A DNA stretch of 55,003 nucleotides from Enterococcus faecalis 13-SD-W-01 (GTDB lineage Bacteria; Bacillota; Bacilli; Lactobacillales; Enterococcaceae). The stretch spans positions 176,182 to 231,184 of the forward strand of contig KE351649.1 of NCBI GenBank assembly GCA_000415185.1, read 5' to 3'. The notes below the pieces were generated by a model that was not told where the DNA came from, did no database searches, and saw only the letters and a program-made list of their open reading frames with translations. The position numbers and the translations under genes were made by a program. Positions 16,805 through 25,155 of the stretch are shown in pieces. Position 1 is the stretch's first letter; each line of letters opens with the position of its first letter.

Positions 16805-16872
16805 TTTATCCCTGCTTTCTTTTTTTATTACTACATCATTTTTTTAACAAAAACCCCACTTTCTGTATAGTG

Positions 16873-16907
16873 TTATGGAAAAACTATTCATTATTATGGC
16901 AAAACTA
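16873..16907. promoter_or_regulatory. Two 14-bp direct repeats spaced 21 bp, candidate LytTR operator
   Basis: TTATGGAAAAACTA (16873-16886) and TTATGGCAAAACTA (16894-16907) differ at one position and repeat every 21 bp, two helical turns, as is typical of LytTR regulator sites. They lie in the divergent promoter region between the bacteriocin and the LytTR gene. A third match, TTATGGAAAA, is at 16981-16990, close to the regulator start. Confidence 0.65.
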
Positions 16908-17016
16908 ACAAAAAAGGTTCTGGATAGTCGAATATATATTTTTCAAAAACTATTGCTTACACTTTTTAAAAGCGCTATCATTATGGAAAATATGTTGTTT
17001 TAAGAAAGGGTTCTTC

Positions 17017-17730
17017 ATGACTAAAATTAGAATTGCTATCTGTGACAATGATTTACAATCAGCGAAGAAAATAGAGAAATTTATTGAGAAATACAGCAAT
17101 TCCTCTTTTACGTGTGATACGTTTATTAATGATAAAGAGTTAAGAGAAACGCTAAAAGAAATGACCTATGATGTCTTTATCTTGAGCCTTGATATGCCTT
17201 ACAATACTGGTTTTGAATTAGCAAGATTGATCCGTGAAAATAATTTACGAGCTTTTATTATTTTTACAACCATCCATACTAGATATATGCCAGAGGTTTT
17301 TCAATATCATACTTTTGATTATATTATCAAACCTTTTTCAGAAGATACTGTACATAATCTATTAAAAAGAATTACAAAATATTTTAGTTTAAGGAACATT
17401 TTTAGCTTTAATTGTAATAATCAAAAACTCAGTTTAACAAGCGATGATATCCTATATTGTGAAAAATCTGGTCGATATGTATTCATTCATTGTATTTTTG
17501 ATCAAACTTACAAAATCCGTCTATCCAGTCAAGAGTTAATATGTATTTTAAATCAAGATTTTTTGCGTATACATCAATCCTTTGTCATAAACATGAATTA
17601 TATTCATTTATTTAAGTTTAATCAAATAATATTAAAGTCGCCTTCCAGTCAAAAAAGTAACTTAATCGAACTGCCTATAAGTCAAAACTACAGGAAAAAA
17701 GTAAAGACCTCTCTACAGCATAAACTTTAA
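17017..17730 (+). CDS. LytTR-family response regulator with degenerate receiver
   Basis: This 237-residue regulator has an N-terminal receiver (1-120) and a C-terminal LytTR DNA-binding domain (about 140-235, with LSLTSDDILYCEKSGRYVFIH and FLRIHQSFVINMNYI). In the receiver, the DVFILSLDMP strand places Ser57 where the phospho-acceptor Asp normally stands, and the acidic pair is D10-N11. The switch Thr and Lys (IKPF) are kept. It may work without phosphorylation. No kinase gene is adjacent. It is divergent from the bacteriocin gene and probably controls it through the repeats at 16873-16907. Confidence 0.85.
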   Translation: MTKIRIAICDNDLQSAKKIEKFIEKYSNSSFTCDTFINDKELRETLKEMTYDVFILSLDMPYNTGFELARLIRENNLRAFIIFTTIHTRYMPEVFQYHTFDYIIKPFSEDTVHNLLKRITKYFSLRNIFSFNCNNQKLSLTSDDILYCEKSGRYVFIHCIFDQTYKIRLSSQELICILNQDFLRIHQSFVINMNYIHLFKFNQIILKSPSSQKSNLIELPISQNYRKKVKTSLQHKL

Positions 17731-17802
17731 GCAACTATTCAAGAGATCCTAAAAATAATACTTAATCTTTATCTATTCACATAATTTTCCAAAAAAAATA
17801 AC

Positions 17803-17845
17803 AAAAAGCCCATACCCACTTCAACAAGCAGATACAGGCCTTAAG
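17803..17845. terminator. Probable shared terminator between regulator and cystatin genes
   Basis: An imperfect inverted repeat links AAAAAGCCCATAC with the GGCCTTAAG side, in the gap between two converging genes. Read leftward it ends in GGGCTTTTTG. Stem pairing is interrupted, so this is a weak call. Confidence 0.4.
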
Positions 17846-17866
17846 AAATCATTTTCAAAAATACTA

Positions 17867-18154
17867 TTAAATATTCGTAACATCTCTGATTTCAGGCTTT
17901 TTGTCCCCTACAGGAAAAGATTGGTGAATTGTACAAATAGACAACTTCTCAAATTTGTGATGAGGGGAAACTGGTGATACTCTTACAACAAATTTATAGA
18001 GCATCCCTGAAACAAGTTGAGAACCTAAATAAGCAAATGGCACCATTTTCGAACCATCAAGATCACTAACCGCATCTTCAAAAATTTTTCTTGCCTCATC
18101 TGTTACTTCTGGTGTTTCAGGAATACTCCAGCCACCTGTTATTAAATTTTCCAT
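17867..18154 (-). CDS. Cystatin-like cysteine protease inhibitor
   Basis: A 95-residue protein without signal peptide, in the mould of stefins. The three wedge elements of cystatins are visible. These are the N-terminal Gly pair (Gly7-Gly8), the QxVxG hairpin (QLVSG, residues 46-50) flanked by LGS and MLYKF, and a late loop with HQSFP. One helix (VTDEARKIFEDAVSDL) sits between the first two, as expected. Cystatins block papain-like cysteine proteases. In a bacterium the target could be a host, competitor or own protease. AGGAGG precedes the ATG. Fold assignment is by eye. Confidence 0.75.
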   Translation of the reverse strand: MENLITGGWSIPETPEVTDEARKIFEDAVSDLDGSKMVPFAYLGSQLVSGMLYKFVVRVSPVSPHHKFEKLSICTIHQSFPVGDKKPEIRDVTNI

Positions 18155-18180
18155 CTCAAATCCTCCTATAAGCTATTTTT

Positions 18181-18742
18181 TATAAGAATTCATCTTATAA
18201 TTCAATCTTATCGGTCTTTTTGTTTTTCGGCAACTATAACCCTCGTTATTATATGTATCAAAAAATATCTATAAATACATAACAAACGTTACTATTAAAG
18301 CAAATATACTATAAAAAATAAAAACAATATATTTCTAATATCGATAACATCGTTATTTAAACAATATAAAAGATACCCACTCTCTTCTTCAGGCGTGGCT
18401 TCTACCAAGAAACAGAAAACGATTACAAATATATTTTTCTAGTTCCACAAGATATGATAAACTTTTTATATCTTAGTGTACTAAAAAAAAGGTGATCATG
18501 ATTTTTGTTACTTTTCTGCGCATTGCTTTTTAGGGGACGACGCCAATAACGACAGTGACTTTAAGCTACACTTACTGCTGGGTTGTGGAGTAAGTCCGCA
18601 ACACAGTGCATAGTATAAATAAACAAAACTATGAAAGGTTCGGATTAGAAGTATTTCTATGAAGCTGGAAGCAGAAGTAATCGCATGCTGCGGTGAATTT
18701 GTCCCTACTTAAAGAAGCCTGTTCAAAAGAATTAACGGAACC
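18181..18742. other. 562-bp stretch without a convincing gene; possible decayed element
   Basis: 18181-18480 is very AT-rich with no ORF or clear repeat. 18480-18720 has more GC and contains a hairpin (ACTGCTGGGTTGTGG with CCGCAACACAGT, about 18568-18608). A GC-containing block at 18650-18715 looks to me like the non-coding right end of a TnpB-type transposon. No transposase remnant can be read, so this is a hint only. Confidence 0.3.
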
Positions 18743-18779
18743 CTTTCCTCCAAAAAAATCAATTTTTTTTGGAGGAAAG
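18743..18779 (+). promoter_or_regulatory. Hairpin sequestering the RNHCP ribosome-binding site
   Basis: CTTTCCTCC and GGAGGAAAG are perfectly complementary and joined by A7 and T8 runs that also pair. The GGAGG is the only SD for the gene starting at 18785. Folded mRNA would hide the SD. Confidence 0.6.
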
Positions 18780-18784
18780 CAAAG

Positions 18785-19099
18785 TTGAGAAAAAAAGAAA
18801 ATAGTGGATTTACTTGTACAAATTGTTTTAAAGAAGTCTTGCCATTGACCAATAGTTCTTATCGAAATCATTGTCCCTTTTGTTTATTTTCATTACATGT
18901 AGATGTTTCCCCTGGCGATCGCTCAAATGATTGTTTAGGTTTGATGCGCCCTATTACTTATCGAAAAACGAGTAAAAAAGGCTATCAATTGAAACATCAA
19001 TGTATGAAATGTAAAAAAGAGCAATGGAATATCGTGGCAGAGAATACAATGCAAAGCGACCGTTTTATTGAATGGGTATCTGAAAATAACTTTACTTGA
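18785..19099 (+). CDS. RNHCP-domain zinc-binding protein
   Basis: A 104-residue protein starting at TTG behind GGAGG. It has cysteine pairs FTCTNCFKEV and NHCPFCLFSLHVD, and the family motif RNHCP (residues 27-31) that names the domain. A later CMKCKKEQWNI pair follows. RNHCP proteins are small, widespread and functionally uncharacterised; zinc binding is inferred from the cysteines. Its translation is probably controlled by the hairpin that contains its SD. It is monocistronic, with a terminator at 19159. Confidence 0.8.
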   Translation: MRKKENSGFTCTNCFKEVLPLTNSSYRNHCPFCLFSLHVDVSPGDRSNDCLGLMRPITYRKTSKKGYQLKHQCMKCKKEQWNIVAENTMQSDRFIEWVSENNFT

Positions 19100-19158
19100 T
19101 TTTGTTTTTGTTAAAACATAGCTGATAAAATCAATTGTGAAGATCGCTTTTTTATCTA

Positions 19159-19193
19159 GAGCTGATGGTATTTAATCTATCAGCTCTCTTTTA
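19159..19193 (+). terminator. Terminator of the RNHCP gene
   Basis: GAGCTGAT pairs with ATCAGCTC around 12 bases and is followed by TCTTTTATT. It lies 60 bp past the stop. Confidence 0.7.
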
Positions 19194-19206
19194 TTGGATT
19201 TAAAAA

Positions 19207-19240
19207 CAAAAAAACAGACTACCCTTATTAGATAGTCTGC
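19207..19240 (-). terminator. Terminator of rpmE2
   Basis: Leftward, CAGACTA pairs with TAGTCTG and is followed by a run of seven Ts. It lies 25 bp after the rpmE2 stop. Confidence 0.8.
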
Positions 19241-19266
19241 CAAACATTGATCGAACAATGATTTGA

Positions 19267-19530
19267 TTATTCTGCAGCGTTTTCGTCTTTGAGACCGTAT
19301 TTTTTGTTGAAACGGTCCACACGTCCGTCTGCTTGTGTGAATTTTTGACGTCCAGTGTAGAATGGATGTGAGTCTGAAGTTACTTCGACACGGATAACAG
19401 GATATGTGTTTCCGTCTTCCCATTCAACTGTTTCTTGAGAAGTTTTTGTTGAACCTGATAAAAATTTGAATCCTGTTGTTGAATCCAAGAATACTACTGG
19501 ATGGTAATCTGGATGGATATTTTCTTTCAT
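19267..19530 (-). CDS. rpmE2: 50S ribosomal protein L31 type B
   Basis: An 87-residue large-subunit protein. It starts [16 protein letters not shown], typical of L31 type B, and lacks the four zinc-binding cysteines of the type A form. The zinc-independent form is often favoured in zinc shortage. The start is the ATG behind AAAGGAG; nine upstream codons in the longer ORF are unsupported. It follows rho, as in other Firmicutes (murAB-rho-rpmE). Confidence 0.95.
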   Translation of the reverse strand: MKENIHPDYHPVVFLDSTTGFKFLSGSTKTSQETVEWEDGNTYPVIRVEVTSDSHPFYTGRQKFTQADGRVDRFNKKYGLKDENAAE

Positions 19531-19626
19531 GATTTTCGCTCCTTTGCCCTGACCCATTTGCTGAACCAGAGTTGATTTGTCGATTTACAACAGTAACATC
19601 TTATCATGTTTTAAAGATGGATGCAA

Positions 19627-20922
19627 TTATCTTTTTTGATTTCTTGACGGAGTTTTTTTGCTGAATGTCACATCTTGGAATTCTTCAAAGAACTGTTCAT
19701 TATTTTTGGTTTTACGTAAAAATCGTGTTAATTGCTCTGTATATTCCAATGCATCGCCAGCCATGGTGTTGCGCAGTTTCCAGATACCCTCTAATTGATT
19801 GTTTTCTACTAACAATTCTTCTTTTCGTGTGCCAGATTTCTTGATATCGATAGCAGGGAAGATTCGTCTTTCTGACAATTCGCGGGACAGCTGCAATTCC
19901 ATATTTCCTGTTCCTTTAAATTCTTCGTAGATCACATCATCCATTCGGCTGCCTGTGTCCACTAAGGCTGTTGCTAAAATCGTCAAGCTGCCGCCTTCTT
20001 CGATATTTCTCGCTGCACCAAAAAATTTCTTTGGTTTATATAACGCAGCCGGATCGATCCCGCCGCTCAATGTACGTCCGCTTGGCGGTACGACAAGGTT
20101 ATACGCTCTGGCTAAACGCGTGATACTGTCCATCAAAATAACGACATCTCTTTTGTCTTCTACCAGACGCATCGCGCGTTCCAATACGAGTTCAGAAACT
20201 CGCGTATGGTTTTGCGGCTGTAAATCAAAAGTCGACGAAACCACGTCTCCTTTGACACTACGTTCAAGGTCGGTTACTTCTTCTGGACGTTCGTCAATCA
20301 GCAAAACAATCAGCTCAACATCCGGATAATTATCTGTGATCCCATTTGCGATCTCTTTCAAGATACTTGTCTTCCCAGCTTTTGGCGGAGCTACAATCAA
20401 CCCGCGCTGGCCAAAACCAACTGGAGAAAAAATATCGATCATTCGTGTTGCCAATCGTCCCGGTGTCGTTTCTAAACGCAATTGTCTTTCAGGATAAAGA
20501 GGTGTTAATGCGGGAAAGTGTGGTCGTTCTTTCGCTTCTTCGGGATCTTTCCCATTGACACTTTCTACATGCATCAAACCGTAATAACGTTCTGATTCTT
20601 TCGGCGGTCTTGCTTTTCCAGCAACTTTATCGCCATTTCTTAAACTAAAACGGCGGATTTGTGAAGCAGAGATATAGATATCTTCCACACTTGGACCATA
20701 GTTGATTGGACGCAAAAAGCCATAGCCGTCTTGTCCCACAATGTCTAAGATCCCTTCCATGTAATAGAAGCCTTGTTTCTCTGCTTGCGCACGGATCACG
20801 GATAAAGAAAGTTCTTTTTTATTCATTTTGCTGTAATAAGGAATCTTGAAATCTTTTGCATAGCTGTAGATTTCTTTCAACGTCTTATTTTCCAGCTCTG
20901 CCATTGTTAAATAATCGCTCAT
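19627..20922 (-). CDS. rho: Transcription termination factor Rho
   Basis: Hexameric RNA-dependent ATPase that ends transcription of untranslated RNA. The N-terminal Rho-N helix region is followed by the RNA-binding OSB fold ([16 protein letters not shown], about 58-75). The ATPase core has [15 protein letters not shown] near residue 184, Walker [19 protein letters not shown] and the Q/R loops ([20 protein letters not shown]). The length of 431 residues is normal. It overlaps murAB by four bases (ATGA). Confidence 0.96.
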   Translation of the reverse strand: MSDYLTMAELENKTLKEIYSYAKDFKIPYYSKMNKKELSLSVIRAQAEKQGFYYMEGILDIVGQDGYGFLRPINYGPSVEDIYISASQIRRFSLRNGDKVAGKARPPKESERYYGLMHVESVNGKDPEEAKERPHFPALTPLYPERQLRLETTPGRLATRMIDIFSPVGFGQRGLIVAPPKAGKTSILKEIANGITDNYPDVELIVLLIDERPEEVTDLERSVKGDVVSSTFDLQPQNHTRVSELVLERAMRLVEDKRDVVILMDSITRLARAYNLVVPPSGRTLSGGIDPAALYKPKKFFGAARNIEEGGSLTILATALVDTGSRMDDVIYEEFKGTGNMELQLSRELSERRIFPAIDIKKSGTRKEELLVENNQLEGIWKLRNTMAGDALEYTEQLTRFLRKTKNNEQFFEEFQDVTFSKKTPSRNQKR

Positions 20923-22187
20923 TCGTCCACTTCCTCTACCATTTCGATCGATGCGCCTAATGCCGTCAGTTTCTCGATAATATGATCATATCCGCGAAGA
21001 ATATATTCTACATTATAAATAGTCGTTGTTCCTTCTGCCATCAAGCCGGCAATAACCAAACAAGCACCTGCACGAAGATCAGAAGCAACAACTTCTGCAC
21101 CGTGTAATTGATTTGGGCCATTCACAATGATCATGTTTCCTTCCACAGAGATATCTGCGCCCATTCGCGCAAGTTCTGGTACATGGTTCACACGTTTAGA
21201 GTAGATCGTATCTGTTATTTCAGCAGTTCCTCTGGTTTTTAAAAGAAGCGGTGTCAGCGGCTGCTGCAAATCCGTTGCAAAACCAGGATAAGGATAAGTC
21301 ATGACATTCACAGCATTCAATTCTTCTGAAGGAAAGACTTCGATCTCGTCTTCTCTGATTTCCATTTTGACACCAATTTCCTGCAATTTTGCAATAAAGC
21401 TGTCTAGATGTTCAAAAATAACATTTTTGACTTTTACTCCTTGTCCAGCTGCAGCGGCGATTGCCAAATACGTTCCGGCTTCGATTCGGTCAGGAATCAT
21501 GAAATGATGGCAGCCATGTAACTCTTCTACACCTTCGATACGAATAATATCTGTTCCGGCTCCGCGTACTTTTGCACCCATATTGTTCAATAAAGTAGCA
21601 ACATCGATGATTTCTGGTTCTCTGGCTGCATTTTCAATGATTGTTTGTCCTTTGGCTTTGACTGCTGCCAGCATCACGTTGATTGTCGCGCCGACTGAAA
21701 CGACATCCATGAAGATTCGGTTGCCTTTTAGCCCTTCTTCATTTGTTCGAAGATACATCGCACCATGTTCATTGTTGACAGAAGCACCTAACGCTTCGAA
21801 TCCTTTGATATGCAGATCGATTGGACGAGGACCTAAATAACATCCGCCAGGTAAGCCAACGACTGCTTCACCAAATTTCCCTAATAATGTACCCATGAAA
21901 TAATAAGATGCTCTAAGACTATTGATTTTTCCGCTTGGCATTGGTACAGAAACGATTTCGCGCGGATCGATTTCTAAAATATTGTCGTGAAATGAGGTTT
22001 TAGCGCCCATGATTTCCAAGATCTCAATCAGCGAATGAACATCCTGGATATCTGGTACACCTTCTAAAGTGACAGGAGAATCTGCTAAGATAGCTGCTGG
22101 GATCAATGCGACTGCGCTATTTTTTGCACCGCTGATCATCACTTCACCCGTTAACGGACGATTTCCGTTGATTATGATTTTTTTCAT
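20919..22187 (-). CDS. murAB: UDP-N-acetylglucosamine 1-carboxyvinyltransferase (second paralogue, MurAB/MurZ)
   Basis: Transfers enolpyruvate from PEP to UDP-GlcNAc, the first committed step of peptidoglycan synthesis and the fosfomycin target. The active-site cysteine lies in [13 protein letters not shown] near residue 115, with the KNSAVAL lysine near residue 22. The length of 422 residues fits. Low-GC Gram-positives carry two paralogues; linkage to rho identifies this as the MurAB/MurZ type. Because Cys is kept, fosfomycin sensitivity is expected. Confidence 0.93.
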   Translation of the reverse strand: MKKIIINGNRPLTGEVMISGAKNSAVALIPAAILADSPVTLEGVPDIQDVHSLIEILEIMGAKTSFHDNILEIDPREIVSVPMPSGKINSLRASYYFMGTLLGKFGEAVVGLPGGCYLGPRPIDLHIKGFEALGASVNNEHGAMYLRTNEEGLKGNRIFMDVVSVGATINVMLAAVKAKGQTIIENAAREPEIIDVATLLNNMGAKVRGAGTDIIRIEGVEELHGCHHFMIPDRIEAGTYLAIAAAAGQGVKVKNVIFEHLDSFIAKLQEIGVKMEIREDEIEVFPSEELNAVNVMTYPYPGFATDLQQPLTPLLLKTRGTAEITDTIYSKRVNHVPELARMGADISVEGNMIIVNGPNQLHGAEVVASDLRAGACLVIAGLMAEGTTTIYNVEYILRGYDHIIEKLTALGASIEMVEEVDE

Positions 22188-22279
22188 GAATTTCCACCTT
22201 GTTTAATTCTATGATTTACTATAAAAAGTATTTTATCATAGATAGATAAAAGAAACGAGTACCCCCAAAATAGTTGACA

Positions 22280-22330
22280 CAAAAAAGACCCCAGACTGTC
22301 ACTAAACAGAAGTATCTGAGATCTTTTTTC
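22280..22330 (-). terminator. Terminator of ddcY
   Basis: Leftward, AAAGATCTCAGA pairs with TCTGGGGTCTTT over 12 positions using two G-U pairs, then T6. It separates ddcY from murAB. Confidence 0.75.
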
Positions 22331-22340
22331 AATAAAATGT

Positions 22341-23003
22341 TTACCTTTTTTGGCCTAAATATTCTTCCAAAGTTATCCCTGCTTCGGTTATTTCTTTGGC
22401 GGCTTTCTTGCCAACATAACGAAAATGCCACGGTTCATAATCTACACCGGTAATCTGCACTTTATTCGAAGGATACCGCAAAATAAATCCATATCGATAA
22501 GCATTATCTGCTAACCATCCGTACACTTCTTTGTCTGTAGAAGCACTTGGTTCAGCATTGATATCTACTGCTAAACCTAATTCATGCTCACTTGTTCCTG
22601 GTGCAGCGACCCATTTTGCAGCTTCTTCTTTGGCTTTTTGATAAGAATAACCTTTTTCTTGAAAACTGCTGATTTTTTCCTGCATGATGTTTTCTTGCTC
22701 TTCCGTTGTTCGGAAACTTGAAACGATTTTTGGATAAATCCCCTCAGATCTCGCTGCATCAAGCATCAGCTGCAATTCAGGATAAATACGCTTATCTACT
22801 GCTTGTTCATCTGATAGTTCTTGCAGTTCCGCCGTATAGTCTTCTGGTATTTTATGATCAGCATTCACTAATATCAACTCCCATGAGCCGCGCTCCTCTT
22901 CATTTGCCTGGACTTTTTCAGGTGTTATCCGCAAAAATATCCCAATAATTGTAATTAGAATGATCGAAAGGATCCCTGCTGCTGCTTTATTCATTTTTCC
23001 CAT
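22341..23003 (-). CDS. ddcY: VanY-type metallo-D,D-carboxypeptidase (DdcY-like)
   Basis: A 220-residue membrane-anchored zinc peptidase (family M15B). An N-terminal membrane segment (AAAGILSIILITIIGIFL) is followed by the catalytic domain. The zinc ligands and catalytic residues are seen in SEHELGLAVDIN (SxHxxxxxxD) and EPWHFRYVG. It removes the terminal D-Ala from pentapeptide stems. In E. faecium, DdcY under DdcRS control makes tetrapeptides for L,D-transpeptidase cross-linking and so allows beta-lactam bypass. The identity with DdcY rests on gene order and family; a neutral name would be VanY-like carboxypeptidase. Confidence 0.85.
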   Translation of the reverse strand: MGKMNKAAAGILSIILITIIGIFLRITPEKVQANEEERGSWELILVNADHKIPEDYTAELQELSDEQAVDKRIYPELQLMLDAARSEGIYPKIVSSFRTTEEQENIMQEKISSFQEKGYSYQKAKEEAAKWVAAPGTSEHELGLAVDINAEPSASTDKEVYGWLADNAYRYGFILRYPSNKVQITGVDYEPWHFRYVGKKAAKEITEAGITLEEYLGQKR

Positions 23004-23089
23004 TATTCTTGTCCTCCAACTAAAAAATCTTTGCTTTTCTTGGTAAGTTTACCAAGGAAAACAAAGACAGTTTTCTGTTATTCAACAAG

Positions 23090-23112
23090 AATTTCTTACG
23101 ATTTTCCTACAA
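23090..23112 (-). promoter_or_regulatory. Tandem VanR-like boxes upstream of ddcY
   Basis: On the leftward strand TTGTAGGAAAAT and TCGTAAGAAATT sit 11 bp apart, sharing one base. They match 11/12 and 12/12 to the VanR box as I remember it (TCGTANGAAANT). They lie about 90 bp before ddcY, and the first overlaps the ddcS stop. A closely matching copy is at 25412-25434. Confidence 0.7.
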
Positions 23113-24222
23113 AAGGGGCAAATCGATTGTGAAGGTTGTTTTTTCCGCTTCACTTTCAGCAGTCAATTGCCCCCCATGAAGCTCCACGATTTGTTTAGCA
23201 ATTGCCAACCCAAGTCCAGCACCGCCTCTGTTTGTCTGCCGTGCCGTATCCAGCCGGAAAAATTGTTCAAAGATCCTTGATAGTTTTTCTGGCGGAATCG
23301 TTGGTCCTTGGTTTGTAAAAGCGATTTTGACTCGTTTTTGTTCTGGATCTGTTTTTGCCGAAAGTTTGATTACTGCGCCTTCATCGCTGTAATTGACTGC
23401 ATTTTGCAGCAGATTATCGAAAACTCTCTGCATCTTGTCTGCATCAAAATAAACCGAAATTTCTTCTTCCAGTTCTTTTTCCAAAGTCAAATTTTTGGCA
23501 GTTAAAAGAGGTAAAAATTCATAACTCAGCTGTTCCAACATCATCTTCAACTGGATTTTTGCTGGCATCAATTCGATATTTGAAAGATTGAATCGAGCAA
23601 TCTCAAAGAATTCATTGATCAGTTCTTCCAATCGCTCTGCTTTATCCAAAGAAATCGCTAAATAACGTTTTCTCAGCTCCACAGAAATTTCCTGTTCATC
23701 TCGCAAAAGGGTCAGGTAGCCGATTACTGAAGTCAACGGTGTCTTCAGGTCATGTGCTAAATAAACAATCAAATCATTTTTCCGCTGTTCCGCTTCCTTT
23801 GCTTGCCGCTGACTCAAATCGACTTCTTGACGAATCTGGTTCAGTTCCCATTCAAATTCTTGCAGATCCTCAGAAAGTTTGATTGGTTCCGTTTGATTTT
23901 GGTAAAGTTTTCTTGAAGCTTCAAGGACTTCATCCAACTGGTCCACACTTCTTAACCACGTTCTTAACAAAATAATCAAGCCGCCAGCTAATAAAATGAT
24001 CAAAGCCATCAAAATATAATTGTTTTCAAGTTTTTTTGCAAATTGATAAAATCCATTTGACCATTGCCATGTATACAAGCCAAATAAAAAACGGCTAACA
24101 AAGAAAAGCAGCGTTAAAACAAGGATTGCCGCTGCCGAAAAAATACTTAAACGTGTTGCTAAACGCTTCAACAAGCGATTTTTTAATCGTGAAGACTTTT
24201 TGATAGTTTCTGTTTTATTCAA
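23107..24222 (-). CDS. ddcS: Sensor histidine kinase (DdcS/VanS-like)
   Basis: A 371-residue membrane kinase with two helices at residues about 27-48 and 72-88 and a very short loop between them, so it probably senses within the membrane. A HAMP-like/coiled-coil linker leads to the H-box YLAHDLKTPLTSVIGYL (His near 156). The N-box LLQNAVNYS, the G1 region and the G2 box GLGLAIAKQIVELHGG follow. Translation seems to start at TTG, overlapping ddcR by eight bases. It is the partner of the regulator just upstream. Confidence 0.85.
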   Translation of the reverse strand: MNKTETIKKSSRLKNRLLKRLATRLSIFSAAAILVLTLLFFVSRFLFGLYTWQWSNGFYQFAKKLENNYILMALIILLAGGLIILLRTWLRSVDQLDEVLEASRKLYQNQTEPIKLSEDLQEFEWELNQIRQEVDLSQRQAKEAEQRKNDLIVYLAHDLKTPLTSVIGYLTLLRDEQEISVELRKRYLAISLDKAERLEELINEFFEIARFNLSNIELMPAKIQLKMMLEQLSYEFLPLLTAKNLTLEKELEEEISVYFDADKMQRVFDNLLQNAVNYSDEGAVIKLSAKTDPEQKRVKIAFTNQGPTIPPEKLSRIFEQFFRLDTARQTNRGGAGLGLAIAKQIVELHGGQLTAESEAEKTTFTIDLPLL

Positions 24223-24916
24223 CTTTATAGCCCACTCCCCAAACAGTTTTGATAAATTTCGGTTTACGTGCTGGTTCTTTCAGTTTTTCGCGCAAGCGCC
24301 CGATATGTGCCATAACTGTGTTATTGTTATCGAGAAACTTTTCACCCCAAACGGCTTCAAACAGCTGTTCTGCTGGAACAACTTCGCCTTTTCGTTCAGC
24401 CAAGTACCATAAGATCGAAAATTCCAATGGTGTTAAAGAAACGTTTTCTCCATAGAGCGTGCAAGTATGCAAGGTTTGGTTGATGACTAATCCATGGATA
24501 TCGACTTCTTTTATTGTTTCTGCTATGGAGGATTCCGCTTGCGTATTGTATTTTCGAAAACGTCTCAACTGAGTCTTGATACGCGCAACGACTTCTAAGG
24601 GATTGAAGGGCTTCGTGATATAATCATCTGCACCTAAAGTTAAGCCTGTTATTTTATCTATATCTTCTACTTTTGCTGTCAACATGATCACAGGAAAAAA
24701 ATGATTTTCTCTGATTTTTTGAACGATCTTAAATCCATCGATATCCGGAAGCATCACATCTAATACGGCTAAGTCGAATGACTCTCTTTCTATGCAATCC
24801 AATGCTTCTTGTCCAAGATAAAACTTCTGTACTTCATATCCGTCATTCTTCAGGTAGACTTCAATCAAATCTGCAATTTCCTGTTCATCATCTACCAACA
24901 ATATTTTCTCTGGCAT
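24215..24916 (-). CDS. ddcR: OmpR-family response regulator (DdcR/VanR-like)
   Basis: Receiver plus winged-helix regulator. The receiver has LVDDEQE, the acceptor Asp in LAVLDVMLPDIDG (near residue 50), and the Lys in DDYITKPFNPLEVVAR. The trans_reg_C domain follows, with LTPLEFSILWYLAERKGEVV and a C-terminal ...KTVWGVGYKVE. I start it at the ATG after AAAGG, giving about 233 residues. An extended -10 (TGATATAAT) lies upstream with no VanR-like box, so basal expression looks independent of autoregulation. Confidence 0.87.
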   Translation of the reverse strand: MPEKILLVDDEQEIADLIEVYLKNDGYEVQKFYLGQEALDCIERESFDLAVLDVMLPDIDGFKIVQKIRENHFFPVIMLTAKVEDIDKITGLTLGADDYITKPFNPLEVVARIKTQLRRFRKYNTQAESSIAETIKEVDIHGLVINQTLHTCTLYGENVSLTPLEFSILWYLAERKGEVVPAEQLFEAVWGEKFLDNNNTVMAHIGRLREKLKEPARKPKFIKTVWGVGYKVE

Positions 24917-25002
24917 AACGCCTTTCACCACCACTAACAAATTTTCTAAATTATATCATATCGATATTGGATACTAGTAAGGTCCGTGTACTTCTAGCAT
25001 GT

Positions 25003-25030
25003 TTGACTTTTGGAATCTGCATTGTATAAT
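25003..25030 (+). promoter_or_regulatory. Promoter of the antitoxin RNA (RNA II)
   Basis: TTGACT (25003-25008) and TATAAT (25025-25030) are separated by 16 bp. It is one of the best sigma-A promoters in the window, yet no ORF follows. The expected start is near 25037. Confidence 0.8.
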
Positions 25031-25036
25031 AATAAA

Positions 25037-25105
25037 TGAAATGAATTGTAGCATCTTGCTATCCGAGCACAACGTACCTGCGAATACGTTGTGTTTTTTT
25101 GTTTT
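25037..25105 (+). ncRNA. Predicted antisense antitoxin RNA of an Fst/par-type type I toxin-antitoxin system
   Basis: A predicted transcript of about 65 nt between a strong promoter and a terminator (CACAACGTA with TACGTTGTG, then T7). ATCTTGCTATCC (25053-25064) repeats at 25246-25257 as ATCTCACTATCC, the 12 bases immediately before the toxin start codon on the other strand. AATGAAATG (25035-25043) recurs as AATGAAAAG (25231-25239) just inside the toxin ORF. This is the DRa/DRb layout of par loci, letting RNA II pair with the toxin RBS. Confidence 0.75.
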
Positions 25106-25111
25106 CATAAA

Positions 25112-25142
25112 AAGACACTTACCGCTGCGAAACAGTAAGTGC
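25112..25142 (-). terminator. Terminator of the toxin mRNA (RNA I)
   Basis: Leftward, CACTTAC pairs with GTAAGTG around 12 bases and TCTTTTT follows. It faces the RNA II terminator, so the two transcripts converge and may overlap by a few bases. Confidence 0.75.
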
Positions 25143-25155
25143 CACTTTGTCGACT

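Noticed and set aside
17390..17730. Possibility that the LytTR gene is a frameshifted remnant
   Set aside because: The reading frame is open from a good SD to a natural end, and the LytTR domain is complete; only the receiver residues are unusual.
22341..24916. Vancomycin resistance operon
   Set aside because: A VanRS-like pair and VanY-like enzyme are present, but there are no ligase, dehydrogenase or VanX genes, so this is the chromosomal ddc-type module.
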